64,000 nt of DNA from Exiguobacterium sp018617385 (GCF_018617385.1 NZ_JACSKA010000001.1:1178001-1242000), one strand, 5' to 3'; shown: positions 33,234 to 42,106, numbered from the stretch's first letter. Translations and numbers: made by a program. Notes: generated by a model from the letters alone, not told the origin.

Positions 33234-34115
33234 ATGGAGAAAGTAGATGCGTCGTTGTGGATTCGTGTACGAAATACGCTTGGTGAAGGTCCGTGTTGGG
33301 ATGCCGAGCTGAAGCGGTTTTATTGGGTAGATATCGAAGGCCATACATTGTGGTGGTATGATGAACGTGAGGATGAAATCTCGTCGTTTGAAGTCGGGAA
33401 ACAAGTCGGTTTCGTCATTCCAAAAGTGACGGATGGCGTTGTCCTCGGTTTGAAGGACGGCATTTATGAATGGGATGAGATCAATCGGGACTTGAAGAAG
33501 ATTGTCGAGTTGGATGATCCGGACGGTCAATTGCGGTTCAATGACGGAAAAGCCGATCCATACGGTCGAATCTTCGCCGGAACGCTTCATCTCGAAGACA
33601 AAGAGAATCAAGCGACATTGTATCGTGTCGATCGGGATGGTACGACGACGACACTCATGGATGAGCTCACACTTTCGAACGGGTTGACGTGGTCTCCTGA
33701 CCACTCCGTTTTTTATCATATCGATACACCGACTGAAACGATTCGCCAATATGATTTCGATTTGAAGTCGGGTACGTTATCAAATGGAAAGGTCGTCATC
33801 GATTTCGCGGACGAGGATGGCTTCCCGGATGGTATGACATCAGATACGGAAGGATGTTTATGGATTGCGCATTACGCCGGAGGCAAAGTATCTCGTTGGA
33901 ATCCATCAACCGGTGAAAAGCTGTTAGAAGTTCACGTTCCTGCACCGAATGTCACATCCTGCGCCTTTATCGGGGATGGGCTCAATCGATTGGCCATCAC
34001 GACGGCTCGTGAGGGGATGGATGAGGAAGCGTTAGCCGAATATCCGGATGCTGGATCGGTATTTATCATCGATACAGAGGTGAAAGGGATGCCGCTTTAT
34101 CGCTTTGGGCGTTGA
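33234..34115 (+). CDS. SMP-30/gluconolactonase/regucalcin family lactonase
   Basis: 293 residues from ATG 33234, 7 nt after GGAGG; the GTG at 33231 is closer. A six-bladed propeller: LGEGPCWDAELKRFYWVDI opens with the metal Glu, then RFNDGKADPYGRIFAGT, LSNGLTWSPDHSVFYHIDT and DGFPDGMTSDTEGCLWIAHY carry the conserved Asn and Asp of the metal site. These enzymes hydrolyse sugar lactones such as gluconolactone. Substrate not fixed by sequence. It is probably co-transcribed with the short gene downstream. Confidence 0.9.
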   Translation: MEKVDASLWIRVRNTLGEGPCWDAELKRFYWVDIEGHTLWWYDEREDEISSFEVGKQVGFVIPKVTDGVVLGLKDGIYEWDEINRDLKKIVELDDPDGQLRFNDGKADPYGRIFAGTLHLEDKENQATLYRVDRDGTTTTLMDELTLSNGLTWSPDHSVFYHIDTPTETIRQYDFDLKSGTLSNGKVVIDFADEDGFPDGMTSDTEGCLWIAHYAGGKVSRWNPSTGEKLLEVHVPAPNVTSCAFIGDGLNRLAITTAREGMDEEALAEYPDAGSVFIIDTEVKGMPLYRFGR

Positions 34116-34127
34116 GGAGGACATGTA

Positions 34128-34394
34128 ATGGTGAAACGACTGTTAGTTCGAGCGGGTATTGGGTTGGCAGTTGCGGCAGCGGTCAAGATGGGAATTCAAA
34201 AGTTGCAAGAAAATCGAGCGCGGGAAGAAGATCATTCTTATCTCGACCCAAAATGGGACGACGTGCCGAGTGTCGATTCTGACAAGGACGACGATGAGGT
34301 CGGGTTGACGCAACTCGACTCCATCTATCGGGCGGAGTGGCAAGCGAACGCTTATCCCCGTTCGGAAGCAGAACGAAAAGCGTTGGAAGAATAA
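34128..34394 (+). CDS. Small protein with N-terminal hydrophobic helix, unknown
   Basis: 88 residues, RBS GGAGGA before the ATG. Hydrophobic/Ala-rich LLVRAGIGLAVAAAVKM at the N-terminus is followed by an acidic, disordered tail (SVDSDKDDDEV). It may be a small membrane-associated protein. No family recognised. It directly follows the SMP-30 gene. Confidence 0.6.
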   Translation: MVKRLLVRAGIGLAVAAAVKMGIQKLQENRAREEDHSYLDPKWDDVPSVDSDKDDDEVGLTQLDSIYRAEWQANAYPRSEAERKALEE

Positions 34395-34407
34395 GAGCAT
34401 GTTTTTC

Positions 34408-34435
34408 AAAACACGTCCGTATGGCGTGTTTTTTT
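34408..34435 (+). terminator. Terminator after the small gene
   Basis: AAAACACG and CGTGTTTT arms with a T tract, just before the zagA promoter. Confidence 0.8.
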
Positions 34436-34467
34436 GTTGACAAATCGAATCAGTCGTTTCAATATAT

Positions 34468-34488
34468 AAAAAGTAATGATTACGATTT
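34468..34488. promoter_or_regulatory. Zur box upstream of zagA
   Basis: Compared with the B. subtilis Zur consensus AAATCGTAATNATTACGATTT, the site has the left arm AAAAAGTAAT (two mismatches) and a perfect right arm ATTACGATTT. A TTGACA at 34437-34442 with a T/A-rich -10 near 34463 places the box over the promoter. Zinc-loaded Zur would repress the gene. Confidence 0.85.
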
Positions 34489-34505
34489 AATGGAGGTTCA
34501 TCAAT

Positions 34506-35705
34506 ATGAAACGAATTCCAATTACAGTACTCTCGGGTTATCTTGGTAGTGGAAAGACGACACTGCTCAACCACATCTTACATAACCGGGAAGATAAAAA
34601 ATATGCGGTCATCGTGAACGATATGAGCGAGTTGAACATCGATGAGAAATTGATTGAACAGGGTGGTTTCTCCCGTACCGATGAAAAATTAGTCGAACTC
34701 TCGAACGGGTGCATCTGTTGTACCCTACGTGAGGATTTGCTGACAGCGGTCTATGATCTGACAAAGGATCGCGACCTCGATGGCATCATCATCGAGTCTT
34801 CTGGTATATCTGAACCGATTCCCGTTGCGCAGACGTTCACGTATGCCGATGATGCGCTCGGAATCGATTTGACGAGCCGTGTCTATATCGATGCGATGGT
34901 CACTGTCGTCGATGCGTACCGCTTCTTCAAGGATTTCAATTCTGGTGAATCGCTCATGGAACGTCAACAAGCCGTCGATACAGGTGACGTACGTGAAGTC
35001 GTCGACCTACTCGTCGACCAAGTCGAATTTGCGGATATCATCGTGTTGAATAAGGCAGACCGAGTGTCTGAAGCGGAACTGCAGGAGATGAAGGGGCTAC
35101 TTAAGACACTCAACCCGAGCGCCCGATTATTGACTTCAACATACTCCGACGTAGCGTTAGACGATCTACTTGATGTCCAGCTGTTCGATTTCGATCAGGC
35201 GATGCGTGCGGCGGGATGGATTCAAGAACTTGAGGCAGAAGAACATACGCCGGAAACGGAAGAGTATGGCATCAGCTCGTTCGTCTATCGTCGTCGTCGA
35301 CCGTTCCACCCTGAGCGCTTGATGAATTGGATGGAGCATTACCCTGAAGAAATCGTCCGCGCCAAAGGATTCTTGTGGATCGCGTCACGGAACGACCTTG
35401 CCTGTCTCTTCTCCCAGGCCGGATACGCATCGACGCTCGAACATGCCGGTCGTTGGTTAGCGACCCTTCCCGAGAGTGAACGAGAGGCCATGTTCGCCTC
35501 AGAACCGGAACTGCGCGAGGACTACATCGAGCCGTACGGAGACCGACAGAACGAATTGGTCCTTATCGGTCAACGGATGAACCGGGAGACGGTCGAGCAA
35601 TCACTTGACGCCTGTTTGTTGACGGATGAGGAGATGGTAGCGGAGTGGGATTCGTTCCATGACCCACTTCCTGGTACTGGCCAACTCGTCACCTATTCAG
35701 ATTGA
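34506..35705 (+). CDS. zagA: COG0523 GTPase, zinc metallochaperone ZagA/YciC-type
   Basis: 399 residues. Walker A GYLGSGKTTL is at residues 11-20, the metal motif CICC at residues 69-72 (Cys69, Cys71, Cys72) and ESSGISEPIPVAQTF follows; the C-terminal CobW-C domain contains EEYGISSFVYRRRRPFHPERL. Order, length and motifs agree with B. subtilis ZagA (YciC), a GTP-dependent zinc chaperone made when zinc is scarce. The Zur box upstream supports this role; sequence alone cannot separate Zn from other metals. Confidence 0.92.
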   Translation: MKRIPITVLSGYLGSGKTTLLNHILHNREDKKYAVIVNDMSELNIDEKLIEQGGFSRTDEKLVELSNGCICCTLREDLLTAVYDLTKDRDLDGIIIESSGISEPIPVAQTFTYADDALGIDLTSRVYIDAMVTVVDAYRFFKDFNSGESLMERQQAVDTGDVREVVDLLVDQVEFADIIVLNKADRVSEAELQEMKGLLKTLNPSARLLTSTYSDVALDDLLDVQLFDFDQAMRAAGWIQELEAEEHTPETEEYGISSFVYRRRRPFHPERLMNWMEHYPEEIVRAKGFLWIASRNDLACLFSQAGYASTLEHAGRWLATLPESEREAMFASEPELREDYIEPYGDRQNELVLIGQRMNRETVEQSLDACLLTDEEMVAEWDSFHDPLPGTGQLVTYSD

Positions 35706-35708
35706 CCG

Positions 35709-35737
35709 TTTACAAACGGACGAAACATCGCTATACT
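35709..35737 (+). promoter_or_regulatory. Sigma-A promoter of the ykoFEDC operon
   Basis: TTTACA, a 17-nt spacer, then TATACT. Start site about 35744, just before the THI element and right after the zagA stop. Confidence 0.8.
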
Positions 35738-35765
35738 GTGACTGCATAAGTAACCGCATATCAAT

Positions 35766-35856
35766 GACTGCACTAGGGGTGCTTCGGCTGAGATGTGAGC
35801 ATGGCTCCGATCCCTTATAACTCGATCCAGGTAATACTGGCGTGAGGAAGTGCGGC
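35766..35856 (+). promoter_or_regulatory. TPP (THI-box) riboswitch
   Basis: The conserved elements AGGGGTGC-TTCGGCTGAGAT, GGCTCCGATCCC and GATCCAGGTAATACTGGCGTGAGGAAGTGC are in order. GCACT and AGTGC arms close P1. TPP binding should favour the terminator at 35890-35917 and shut the ykoF operon. Confidence 0.93.
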
Positions 35857-35889
35857 ACTTTCTCTATGCAAGTTTGTATAGATTTTGTT

Positions 35890-35917
35890 GCTGCATTCTC
35901 ATGAATGCGGCTTTTTT
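35890..35917 (+). terminator. TPP-controlled terminator
   Basis: GCTGCATTC-TCAT-GAATGCGGC followed by TTTTTT, between the riboswitch and ykoF. It would stop transcription when TPP is bound. Confidence 0.85.
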
Positions 35918-35948
35918 CTATGCAAACACATATAGAGGGGGAAACAAG

Positions 35949-36539
35949 ATGAATGAATCATGTGGCACGAGTCCGATTGTCGGATTTCGCTTCACGCTTA
36001 GCCCGATGACAGATGACTTTGTCGGGACGATCAAAGGGGCATTGAAAGGAACGAATATGACGGGTGTGTGGCGACATACGGATGACGTGTCGACCGTGAT
36101 CCGAGGTCGCGCCGAGCACGTGTTCGACGTCGCACGGACCGTCTTAAGCCTGGCTTCGGAGGAAGGACGCCATGTCTCGATGAGCGGAACCTTCTCTGTC
36201 GGATGTCCGGGAGATTCGGCAGGGGATGAGGTGCTCGAGGCACCACCACAACCACTGAATGGAATTTCAAGAGAACAGTATGTCTCGTCTCAGTTCGCGC
36301 TTTATCCGATGGGGGCGGAGACCTACATGGATCTCATCTATGATGAAATCGAGCAAGCGAAACAGGCGGGTGTCTATAATGACTCCATGCACTACGCATC
36401 AGGCATTCATGGGAACTTGGATGATGTGTTCTCGTATTACGAGTCGGCGTTCAACAGGACACGCGAGAAGAATCAACACGTCGTCATGACGGTGACGTTC
36501 AGTGTGAACAGTCCGTCACATGGAGGACAACATGCTTAA
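35949..36539 (+). CDS. ykoF: Thiamine/HMP-binding protein YkoF
   Basis: 196 residues from ATG 35949, RBS AGAGGGGGA. Two repeated halves of the YkoF ferredoxin-like fold are visible (residues about 10-90 and 105-190). Each has a V-F/A-D/E-hydrophobic helix such as GRAEHVFDVARTVLSLASEEGRHVSMSGTFSVGC. YkoF binds thiamine (and its HMP part) in the cytosol and is a partner of the YkoEDC transporter. It is the first gene after the TPP riboswitch; ykoE follows with overlap. Confidence 0.93.
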   Translation: MNESCGTSPIVGFRFTLSPMTDDFVGTIKGALKGTNMTGVWRHTDDVSTVIRGRAEHVFDVARTVLSLASEEGRHVSMSGTFSVGCPGDSAGDEVLEAPPQPLNGISREQYVSSQFALYPMGAETYMDLIYDEIEQAKQAGVYNDSMHYASGIHGNLDDVFSYYESAFNRTREKNQHVVMTVTFSVNSPSHGGQHA

Positions 36540-37107
36540 ATCGTGGAAATTGAAAGAGGTCGTTCTCGTCTCCGTATTGTCTGTCGTCTTTGCCGTCGTC
36601 TACTTATTGTTTGTCCATATCGGGAACTTATGGGCAGGGTTGATTGGACCGATCGCCTATGAGTGGATCTTCGGTATCTGGTTCATCGTGTCAATCATCT
36701 CGGCGTATATCATTCGGAAGCCGGGTGCGGCTTTCATCTCGGAGGTGATGGCAGCGACGATTGAAATGTTGATTGGGAATGCAATCGGACCGCGCATCAT
36801 CTTGGTCGGTATCGTCCAAGGTCTTGGGGCGGAAGCAGTCTTTGCGATGACAGGTTATCGTCGATACGAGCTTTGGGTTCTCATGCTTGCTGGATTTGGC
36901 TCGGCCGTCACGAGTTTCGTGTACACTTACTTCATGAGCGGATTTGCGATGCTCGAACCGGGGTATGTAGCGACGATGTTCGGGTTGCGGGCGGTCAGTG
37001 GCATGGTCATCGCAGGAATCGGTGGGAAGTTGCTCAGTGACCTGTTGCTCAAGACGGGGTCGCTTCGTGGCTATGCGATCGCTCGGAGTGGGAACGTCCA
37101 TGGTTGA
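36532..37107 (+). CDS. ykoE: Thiamine/HMP ECF transporter substrate component YkoE
   Basis: 191 residues from ATG 36532, which follows GGAGG; the frame's ATG at 36520 is inside that RBS. Six membrane segments include FAVVYLLFVHIGN and LIGPIAYEWIFGIWFI, and the ISEVMAATIEMLIGN motif is typical of the YkoE/ThiW group. It is the S component that recognises thiamine or hydroxymethylpyrimidine. ykoD overlaps its end by 8 nt. Confidence 0.92.
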   Translation: MLKSWKLKEVVLVSVLSVVFAVVYLLFVHIGNLWAGLIGPIAYEWIFGIWFIVSIISAYIIRKPGAAFISEVMAATIEMLIGNAIGPRIILVGIVQGLGAEAVFAMTGYRRYELWVLMLAGFGSAVTSFVYTYFMSGFAMLEPGYVATMFGLRAVSGMVIAGIGGKLLSDLLLKTGSLRGYAIARSGNVHG

Positions 37108-38443
37108 GACAGAATCGCTTTCATTCCGATTCCCAGAAAGTCTGGACACCATCTTAAAAGATGTGTCACTATCCATAAAACCTGGACGCACGATTTTGAC
37201 AGGAGCGAGCGGAAGCGGGAAGTCGACCTTGCTCGCGCTGTTCAACCGTCTCTATCCAGAGAATTGTGATGGAATCCTGGAAGGCAGACTCGAACTACTG
37301 GGACGCTCACACGACGACTACGCACCAGGCGAGATCAATCAGCGGGTCGGGACGGTATTCCAAGACCCGGACACGCAGTTCGTGATGGAACGGGTGGAAG
37401 AGGAACTCGTCTTCACACTCGAAAATTTGCAGACGCCGGTCGAGGTCATCGATCAGCGCGTGACGGAGATTCTCGAGTCACTCCAACTGACCGATTACCG
37501 AAATCGTCACATCGATTCCTTGTCAGGAGGGGAGAAACAGCGGATCGCCGTCGCTTGCGCCATGGTCGGACAACCGGAATGGTTGCTTCTCGATGAGCCG
37601 TTGACACACCTTGACCCAGTGACCGCGAATCGATTCGTCGACTGGCTCGATCACTTGGACAACGTGAACGTCATCGTTGTCGAACATCGCGCGCACTTGT
37701 GGGGAGACTTTTTTGATTGGCACATCGAACTCGATCAAGGACGGATTGTACGGAACGAGCCGTTTCAACCGGTCGATGATTTTTCATTCACACGATCGTC
37801 ATTGCCACGACAAGCAGTCGAACACTATGTGGTCGACGAGGTGGAGCGTGACACATTTCGATTAAAAGGAGTGACCCTAACAGCTCGTATCGGGGAAGTG
37901 ATTGCCATACTAGGACCAAATGGGAGTGGAAAGTCGACGTTTTTACGAAGTTTGACGGAGTCTGACCGCCGGGTCGGACTTGTCCCTCAATCTCCGGAAC
38001 ACTTATTTTTCATGAACTCGGTCGAGCAAGAGCTACAGTATGGTCATGAGGAATCGATTGATAACGTACTAGAGGAACTATCTCTCGAGGATAAACGAGT
38101 CCTCCATCCACTGTCGCTCAGTCACGGTCAGAAGCGACGACTCGCCGTCGGGATCCAGTTACTCTCCGACAAACAGTTGCTTGCCTTCGATGAACCGACG
38201 GCTGGCCAAGATGAACCGTCACTCCATGCACTAGAGATTTTGATGAAGCGACATGCGGAAAAGGGACAGACGATCTTGTTCGTGACCCATGACTTATCGT
38301 TCGCCAATATCGCCCATACGTTCTATTTGATGAAGGACGGGGAACTCTCAGGACCATTCGGAGATGAGCTCTGGCAGGACACGGAGAGACTTCGTCATTA
38401 TCGACTCACGGGAGGTCGAAAGCGATGTCACTCCATGATATGA
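37100..38443 (+). CDS. ykoD: Thiamine/HMP ECF transporter ATP-binding protein YkoD (two ABC domains)
   Basis: 447 residues. The N-terminal ABC has TGASGSGKSTLL (Walker A) and SLSGGEKQRIAVACAM (signature), then LLLDEPLTHLD. The C-terminal ABC has LGPNGSGKSTFL, SLSHGQKRRLAVGIQL and LLAFDEPTAGQD. Two fused ATPase domains are the usual YkoD form. Start ATG 37100 lies in the end of ykoE; the stop overlaps ykoC. It energises YkoE/YkoC uptake. Confidence 0.94.
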   Translation: MVETESLSFRFPESLDTILKDVSLSIKPGRTILTGASGSGKSTLLALFNRLYPENCDGILEGRLELLGRSHDDYAPGEINQRVGTVFQDPDTQFVMERVEEELVFTLENLQTPVEVIDQRVTEILESLQLTDYRNRHIDSLSGGEKQRIAVACAMVGQPEWLLLDEPLTHLDPVTANRFVDWLDHLDNVNVIVVEHRAHLWGDFFDWHIELDQGRIVRNEPFQPVDDFSFTRSSLPRQAVEHYVVDEVERDTFRLKGVTLTARIGEVIAILGPNGSGKSTFLRSLTESDRRVGLVPQSPEHLFFMNSVEQELQYGHEESIDNVLEELSLEDKRVLHPLSLSHGQKRRLAVGIQLLSDKQLLAFDEPTAGQDEPSLHALEILMKRHAEKGQTILFVTHDLSFANIAHTFYLMKDGELSGPFGDELWQDTERLRHYRLTGGRKRCHSMI

Positions 38444-39159
38444 ATCCGACTATCAAGTTTGTGACGATGACGATCATCATGTTCGGTCTTGCCTTGTTTT
38501 ATAACCCGTGGACCCCGCTCGTCATCATCGTCGGTTCGTTGACGATTCAATTGCTGGCGACAGACGTGTCCTGGAAGAAGTGGAGCCTGTTCTTGATCCC
38601 ATTTCTCGTCACGGCGCTCGGGACGTTTTGGACGACGCTCGTGTTTGGGAAGGAGCTCGGGGGAGAGACGTGGGTGACGCTTCTCGGTCAAGATATCTCA
38701 AAAGAAGAGGCGCGCGTCGCTACGTCTCTTAGTCTCCGTGTATTGGCGTTCACCGTGTTGTCGCTTCTCTTCATGTTGACGACCGATTCGAAACGTTTCG
38801 TCATGAGTTTGATGCAACAGGCGAGGCTTTCACCGACGATTGCCTATAGCGCGCTCGTTGGATTCCGCTTCCTTCCGTTGATGCAACGGGAGATGTATCA
38901 GCTTCAATACGCGCATCGTCTTCGCGGCGTTCCGCTCGATACGAAATGGGAACGGATTCGACATGTACCGAAACTCCTTCTGCCGCTGTTGGCAGGTTCG
39001 ATCCGACGGGCGGAACGGGTCGCCTTCTCTATGGAGGCGAGGGGTTTCACGAGTGGGAAACGGACCGTCTATGAGCGGATTGACGTCAAACCGTCCGATT
39101 ACATATGGTCCGGTATATTCTTCACACTGTTTAGCCTTTCCATTTGGATCGGCATATGA
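38425..39159 (+). CDS. ykoC: Thiamine/HMP ECF transporter transmembrane protein YkoC
   Basis: 244 residues, the EcfT-type coupling subunit. About five membrane segments, with conserved ARLSPTIAYSALVGFRFLPLMQREMYQLQYAHRLRG and GGS-like AGSIRRAERVAFSMEARGF, which hold the Ala-Arg-Gly coupling motifs that dock on the ATPase. It overlaps ykoD by 19 nt and a terminator follows. It completes a ykoFEDC operon. Confidence 0.92.
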   Translation: MSLHDMNPTIKFVTMTIIMFGLALFYNPWTPLVIIVGSLTIQLLATDVSWKKWSLFLIPFLVTALGTFWTTLVFGKELGGETWVTLLGQDISKEEARVATSLSLRVLAFTVLSLLFMLTTDSKRFVMSLMQQARLSPTIAYSALVGFRFLPLMQREMYQLQYAHRLRGVPLDTKWERIRHVPKLLLPLLAGSIRRAERVAFSMEARGFTSGKRTVYERIDVKPSDYIWSGIFFTLFSLSIWIGI

Positions 39160-39160
39160 A

Positions 39161-39189
39161 AAGACGACTCACGGAGAGTCGTCTTTCTT
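39161..39189. terminator. Terminator of the ykoFEDC operon
   Basis: AAGACGACTC-ACGGA-GAGTCGTCTT followed by TCTTC. It also overlaps the end of the convergent gene. Confidence 0.8.
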
Positions 39190-39756
39190 CGTTTCTTTCA
39201 CGATGCGAAACTTCGGTTTGACCGATTCGTTGTTGAACGCCTCGAGCACGGTATTCTCGTTGGCCATTCGAATCTGTTGTGGCTCGCCTTTAGCTGTCGT
39301 ACCGATGCAATACATGTTCGCTTCATAATCCGCAAAGAGGGATTTGTAAGATGTCGCATGGTGCATCAATCGACCTGGAGATCCCCAGCCGACGATGATC
39401 ATCCCGCCGCTCGCCTCCACCTCTTGTAACGTCGCTTCGACGTAATGGTAATTCGTCTCATCGAGTTGAGATTCTACGTATGGAAGGTTGTCATTGATGG
39501 CGAGTGTCGGGACGAGACTGATGACCCGCATTTCTCGAATCGGTTGTGACAAATGATTTTGCATCAACATATAAGCACGCTGTGTCGTCGTGCCGGACAA
39601 AAAGGCATCGCTCATCCGCGGCGAGTAAATGATGACGGCACAGATGACGCCATCCTCCACATCGGTGAACTCATACGTTCGCATATAGCGTTTCGTTTTA
39701 TCTTCATTGAAGATTGATTTGACGCGGATGGTTACTTCTTCTACATGCGTGTTCAT
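39169..39756 (-). CDS. DUF1643-like protein
   Basis: About 195 residues from ATG 39756; the ATG at 39762 has its RBS only a base or two away. The C-terminal part MIIVGWGSPGRLM...NMYCIGTTAKGEPQQIR resembles the tail of DUF1643 proteins, which I recall by the GxGTTKxGxPxH ending. The N-terminal half is not recognised. Function unknown. It lies 28 nt after the lytic transglycosylase gene on the same strand and may share its transcript. Confidence 0.6.
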   Translation of the reverse strand: MNTHVEEVTIRVKSIFNEDKTKRYMRTYEFTDVEDGVICAVIIYSPRMSDAFLSGTTTQRAYMLMQNHLSQPIREMRVISLVPTLAINDNLPYVESQLDETNYHYVEATLQEVEASGGMIIVGWGSPGRLMHHATSYKSLFADYEANMYCIGTTAKGEPQQIRMANENTVLEAFNNESVKPKFRIVKETKKDDSP

Positions 39757-39784
39757 TTCCATTCCTCACTTTTTCATGTAAGCA

Positions 39785-40477
39785 TCAGCCGAGCGTTTTG
39801 AACCACTCGACATATCGAATCGTGTAATAAGCAACTTGTTGACTAAGCGTATCACGCTCATCCGGCATGAACGTCACGCTTGATTCATAGTTCTCGAAAT
39901 ACGTCATGACATCATTGACATATTGCTCACTTCGATTGTATTCGAAGATGGCGTTTCGGACGGATGTGACCGAATCTGTCTTTTTCCCACCGTGTTCACT
40001 TAAATAATACGCCGCCGTGTGCGCAGAATCAACTAGACTGTGTGGGTCAGCTTTTCCATCGCCGTTTCCGTCGCGACCGAGTCCACCATACTGCTCAATC
40101 AAGGCAAGGTCCGTCAAATCTACTTCGTCTTCCGGGACATCGCCTTTTTGGTCATCGGTGTCATATTCCCAACCGAGCCAAGTGCGGGGCATGAATTGAA
40201 ATGGTCCAATCGCACCGACAGACGAACGCATCGAAGAACTGTGCGAGAAGATGGTCTCTACCCGATGAACGGCAGCCAGTAGGCGCCAGTCCACGTCATA
40301 CGTGTCAGCAGCGTCTTGATAGACGGCCAGATGCGTGTTCGGGACACCGTTCTCTCCATAATAGGTTCGATACAATCCATTGTTCACTTTATCATGTTGA
40401 CCGAGCCAGCCGACTGCCCCGAGCAAAAGCACGAGCACAATGATGAAACCGGTCAGTCGCAGCATCATACGTTTCAA
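39785..40477 (-). CDS. Membrane-anchored lytic murein transglycosylase (SLT-like)
   Basis: 230 residues from TTG 40477, which is 7 nt after AGGAGG; no ATG start is as good. One N-terminal anchor helix (about residues 6-26) precedes an SLT-like domain. VDWRLLAAVHRVETIFSH contains the catalytic-like Glu, SVGAIGPFQFMPRTW follows, and GRDGNGDGKADP resembles a calcium-binding loop. It probably cleaves peptidoglycan glycan strands. Substrate specificity is not known. Confidence 0.85.
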   Translation of the reverse strand: MKRMMLRLTGFIIVLVLLLGAVGWLGQHDKVNNGLYRTYYGENGVPNTHLAVYQDAADTYDVDWRLLAAVHRVETIFSHSSSMRSSVGAIGPFQFMPRTWLGWEYDTDDQKGDVPEDEVDLTDLALIEQYGGLGRDGNGDGKADPHSLVDSAHTAAYYLSEHGGKKTDSVTSVRNAIFEYNRSEQYVNDVMTYFENYESSVTFMPDERDTLSQQVAYYTIRYVEWFKTLG

Positions 40478-40554
40478 GATACCGCCTCCTAGCTTTTAGA
40501 CAATACCCGAATAGTGTAGCATATAGCTAAGAGGAAGGACAGGAGTGGATATGG

Positions 40555-41250
40555 ATGCTCGAACGTTTGATTTTTACAGCCATCATCGGCTACATGCTGA
40601 TCGTTCAGATCTTCAATGCCAAATTGATTCGTCCCTTGATTGAAACGAAAGGACGGGCATGGGTGTACGAACAAACCGTGAAGTCGGCATGGGGACTGAC
40701 CTTGTTGATTGTCGCCCTCATCTTTTTATTTCAAGTACCGCCAGTGAAAGTTGGATTGACATTCGCACCAGAAACGGGGAACGAACAGGCTTGGCAAGTC
40801 TTTTACTTGTCATGCATCCTAGTCACCGTGACACTCGTCTTTTATCTGTTGGTCAAAACTTCAGCACGTCTCCGACATGTGTTACGCCCTTACTATGAGC
40901 TAGATTTAGAGAAGTTGCTACTACCCCGGACAAAAGCAGAAGAACAGGCGTGGAACGCCGTCTCGGTCACGGCTGGCGTGACCGAGGAATTCATATTCAG
41001 AGGAGTCCTGCTATACACGATTTCCCTCTATATCGAGGTGCCAGATGTGACTCTCGCCCTAATTGGGGGCGCCCTTTTCGGCGTGGCCCACGCCTATCAA
41101 GGGATAAAGGGAGTATTTACGACAGGGATTGTTGGATTCGGATTAGGCATCCTCTATTTAGGGATGGGAGTCCTTTGGCCGGTCATGGTGTTACATGTAC
41201 TTCTAGATTTGATTGCCGGTCCAATCCATGTCGATGCAAAAAGCGAGTGA
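40555..41250 (+). CDS. CPBP-family intramembrane metalloprotease
   Basis: 231 residues, about seven membrane segments. The CPBP/CAAX protease motifs are EEFIFRGVLLY (Glu-Glu-x3-Arg), FGVAHAYQG (His) and HVLLDLIAG (His/Asp). Start ATG 40555 has AGGAGTGG upstream; an out-of-frame ATG at 40551 is next to it. The 3' end overlaps the convergent hydrolase by 68 nt. Roles range from bacteriocin self-immunity to prenyl-protein processing; the function here is unknown. Confidence 0.87.
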   Translation: MLERLIFTAIIGYMLIVQIFNAKLIRPLIETKGRAWVYEQTVKSAWGLTLLIVALIFLFQVPPVKVGLTFAPETGNEQAWQVFYLSCILVTVTLVFYLLVKTSARLRHVLRPYYELDLEKLLLPRTKAEEQAWNAVSVTAGVTEEFIFRGVLLYTISLYIEVPDVTLALIGGALFGVAHAYQGIKGVFTTGIVGFGLGILYLGMGVLWPVMVLHVLLDLIAGPIHVDAKSE

Positions 41251-42106
41251 CCGCCTCTTCATACGCAGGAGCGTCCTTGATCATGCAATCGGTATGTTCT
41301 GCCCCATCAATTAACAACAAATCGTTCTTTCGGTTCAAGGCATTCATTTCGACCGACATCCACGTCGGCACGAAATCATCTTTTGAACCATGCACGAATA
41401 GGATTGGGGTCGTCGTTTCCGTGACGGCCTTTTTCGGTTGGACTTGTCTCATCGTGAAGCCGGCACGAGACCAAAGGAAATAGTCGATTCCCGGTAAAAT
41501 GAGTTCGGCTGGGATGTGGTGTAACTCTCTCAGTTGATAACGCATCAATTGTTTCATATCGTCAAACGGACATTCAGCGATGACGAAGTCGACGTCTGTG
41601 AGCGGAGTCGTCTGCAAGACGGTGGCCGCTCCCATTGAGACGCCGTGAAGCCCGACTTGATCGACTGTTTCCTCTTTCTTCAACCAGTCCACCCAGTCGA
41701 TCATATCGACTTTTTCATGGAAACCGTATGAGGCATAAATCCCTTCAGACTCCCCGTGTGAGCGCAAGTCGACGGCAAGCAGGTTGTAGCCGAGTCGATG
41801 GAACATGGCGAGGTGAGGGGCCATGAAACTATGTGATGCGGTATATCCATGTACGAACACAATCCACTTTGTTGACCCTTCATTCCGATAGATACGCCCG
41901 TAGAGGCGGTAGTCATCCCGCGATTGAATCGAGACATGCTCGAACGGTACGTCATGATAAAAGGTGCGATCTTCGTCCGTATATGGAGCGAGTAACATCT
42001 CCGGAGTCTTTCGTTTGCCTCGTGTCATTCGTTTGAAGGCATAGTAGCTGATTGCGTAATAACCTGTGAAAAGTGATGCTAATCCAATTTTCCATTTTCG
42101 TTGCAT
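41183..42106 (-). CDS. Membrane-associated alpha/beta hydrolase
   Basis: 307 residues with RBS AAAGGAG. A weak N-terminal anchor helix precedes an alpha/beta hydrolase domain: VFVHGYTASHS, the nucleophile elbow GVSMGA, FVHGSKDDFVP (acid region) and EHTDC (His). It resembles the YqkD-type esterases and the hydrolase at 3999-4886. Substrate unknown. Its 3' end overlaps the CPBP gene by 68 nt, both frames being intact. Confidence 0.86.
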   Translation of the reverse strand: MQRKWKIGLASLFTGYYAISYYAFKRMTRGKRKTPEMLLAPYTDEDRTFYHDVPFEHVSIQSRDDYRLYGRIYRNEGSTKWIVFVHGYTASHSFMAPHLAMFHRLGYNLLAVDLRSHGESEGIYASYGFHEKVDMIDWVDWLKKEETVDQVGLHGVSMGAATVLQTTPLTDVDFVIAECPFDDMKQLMRYQLRELHHIPAELILPGIDYFLWSRAGFTMRQVQPKKAVTETTTPILFVHGSKDDFVPTWMSVEMNALNRKNDLLLIDGAEHTDCMIKDAPAYEEAVTRFLHRHGLDRQSNLEVHVTP

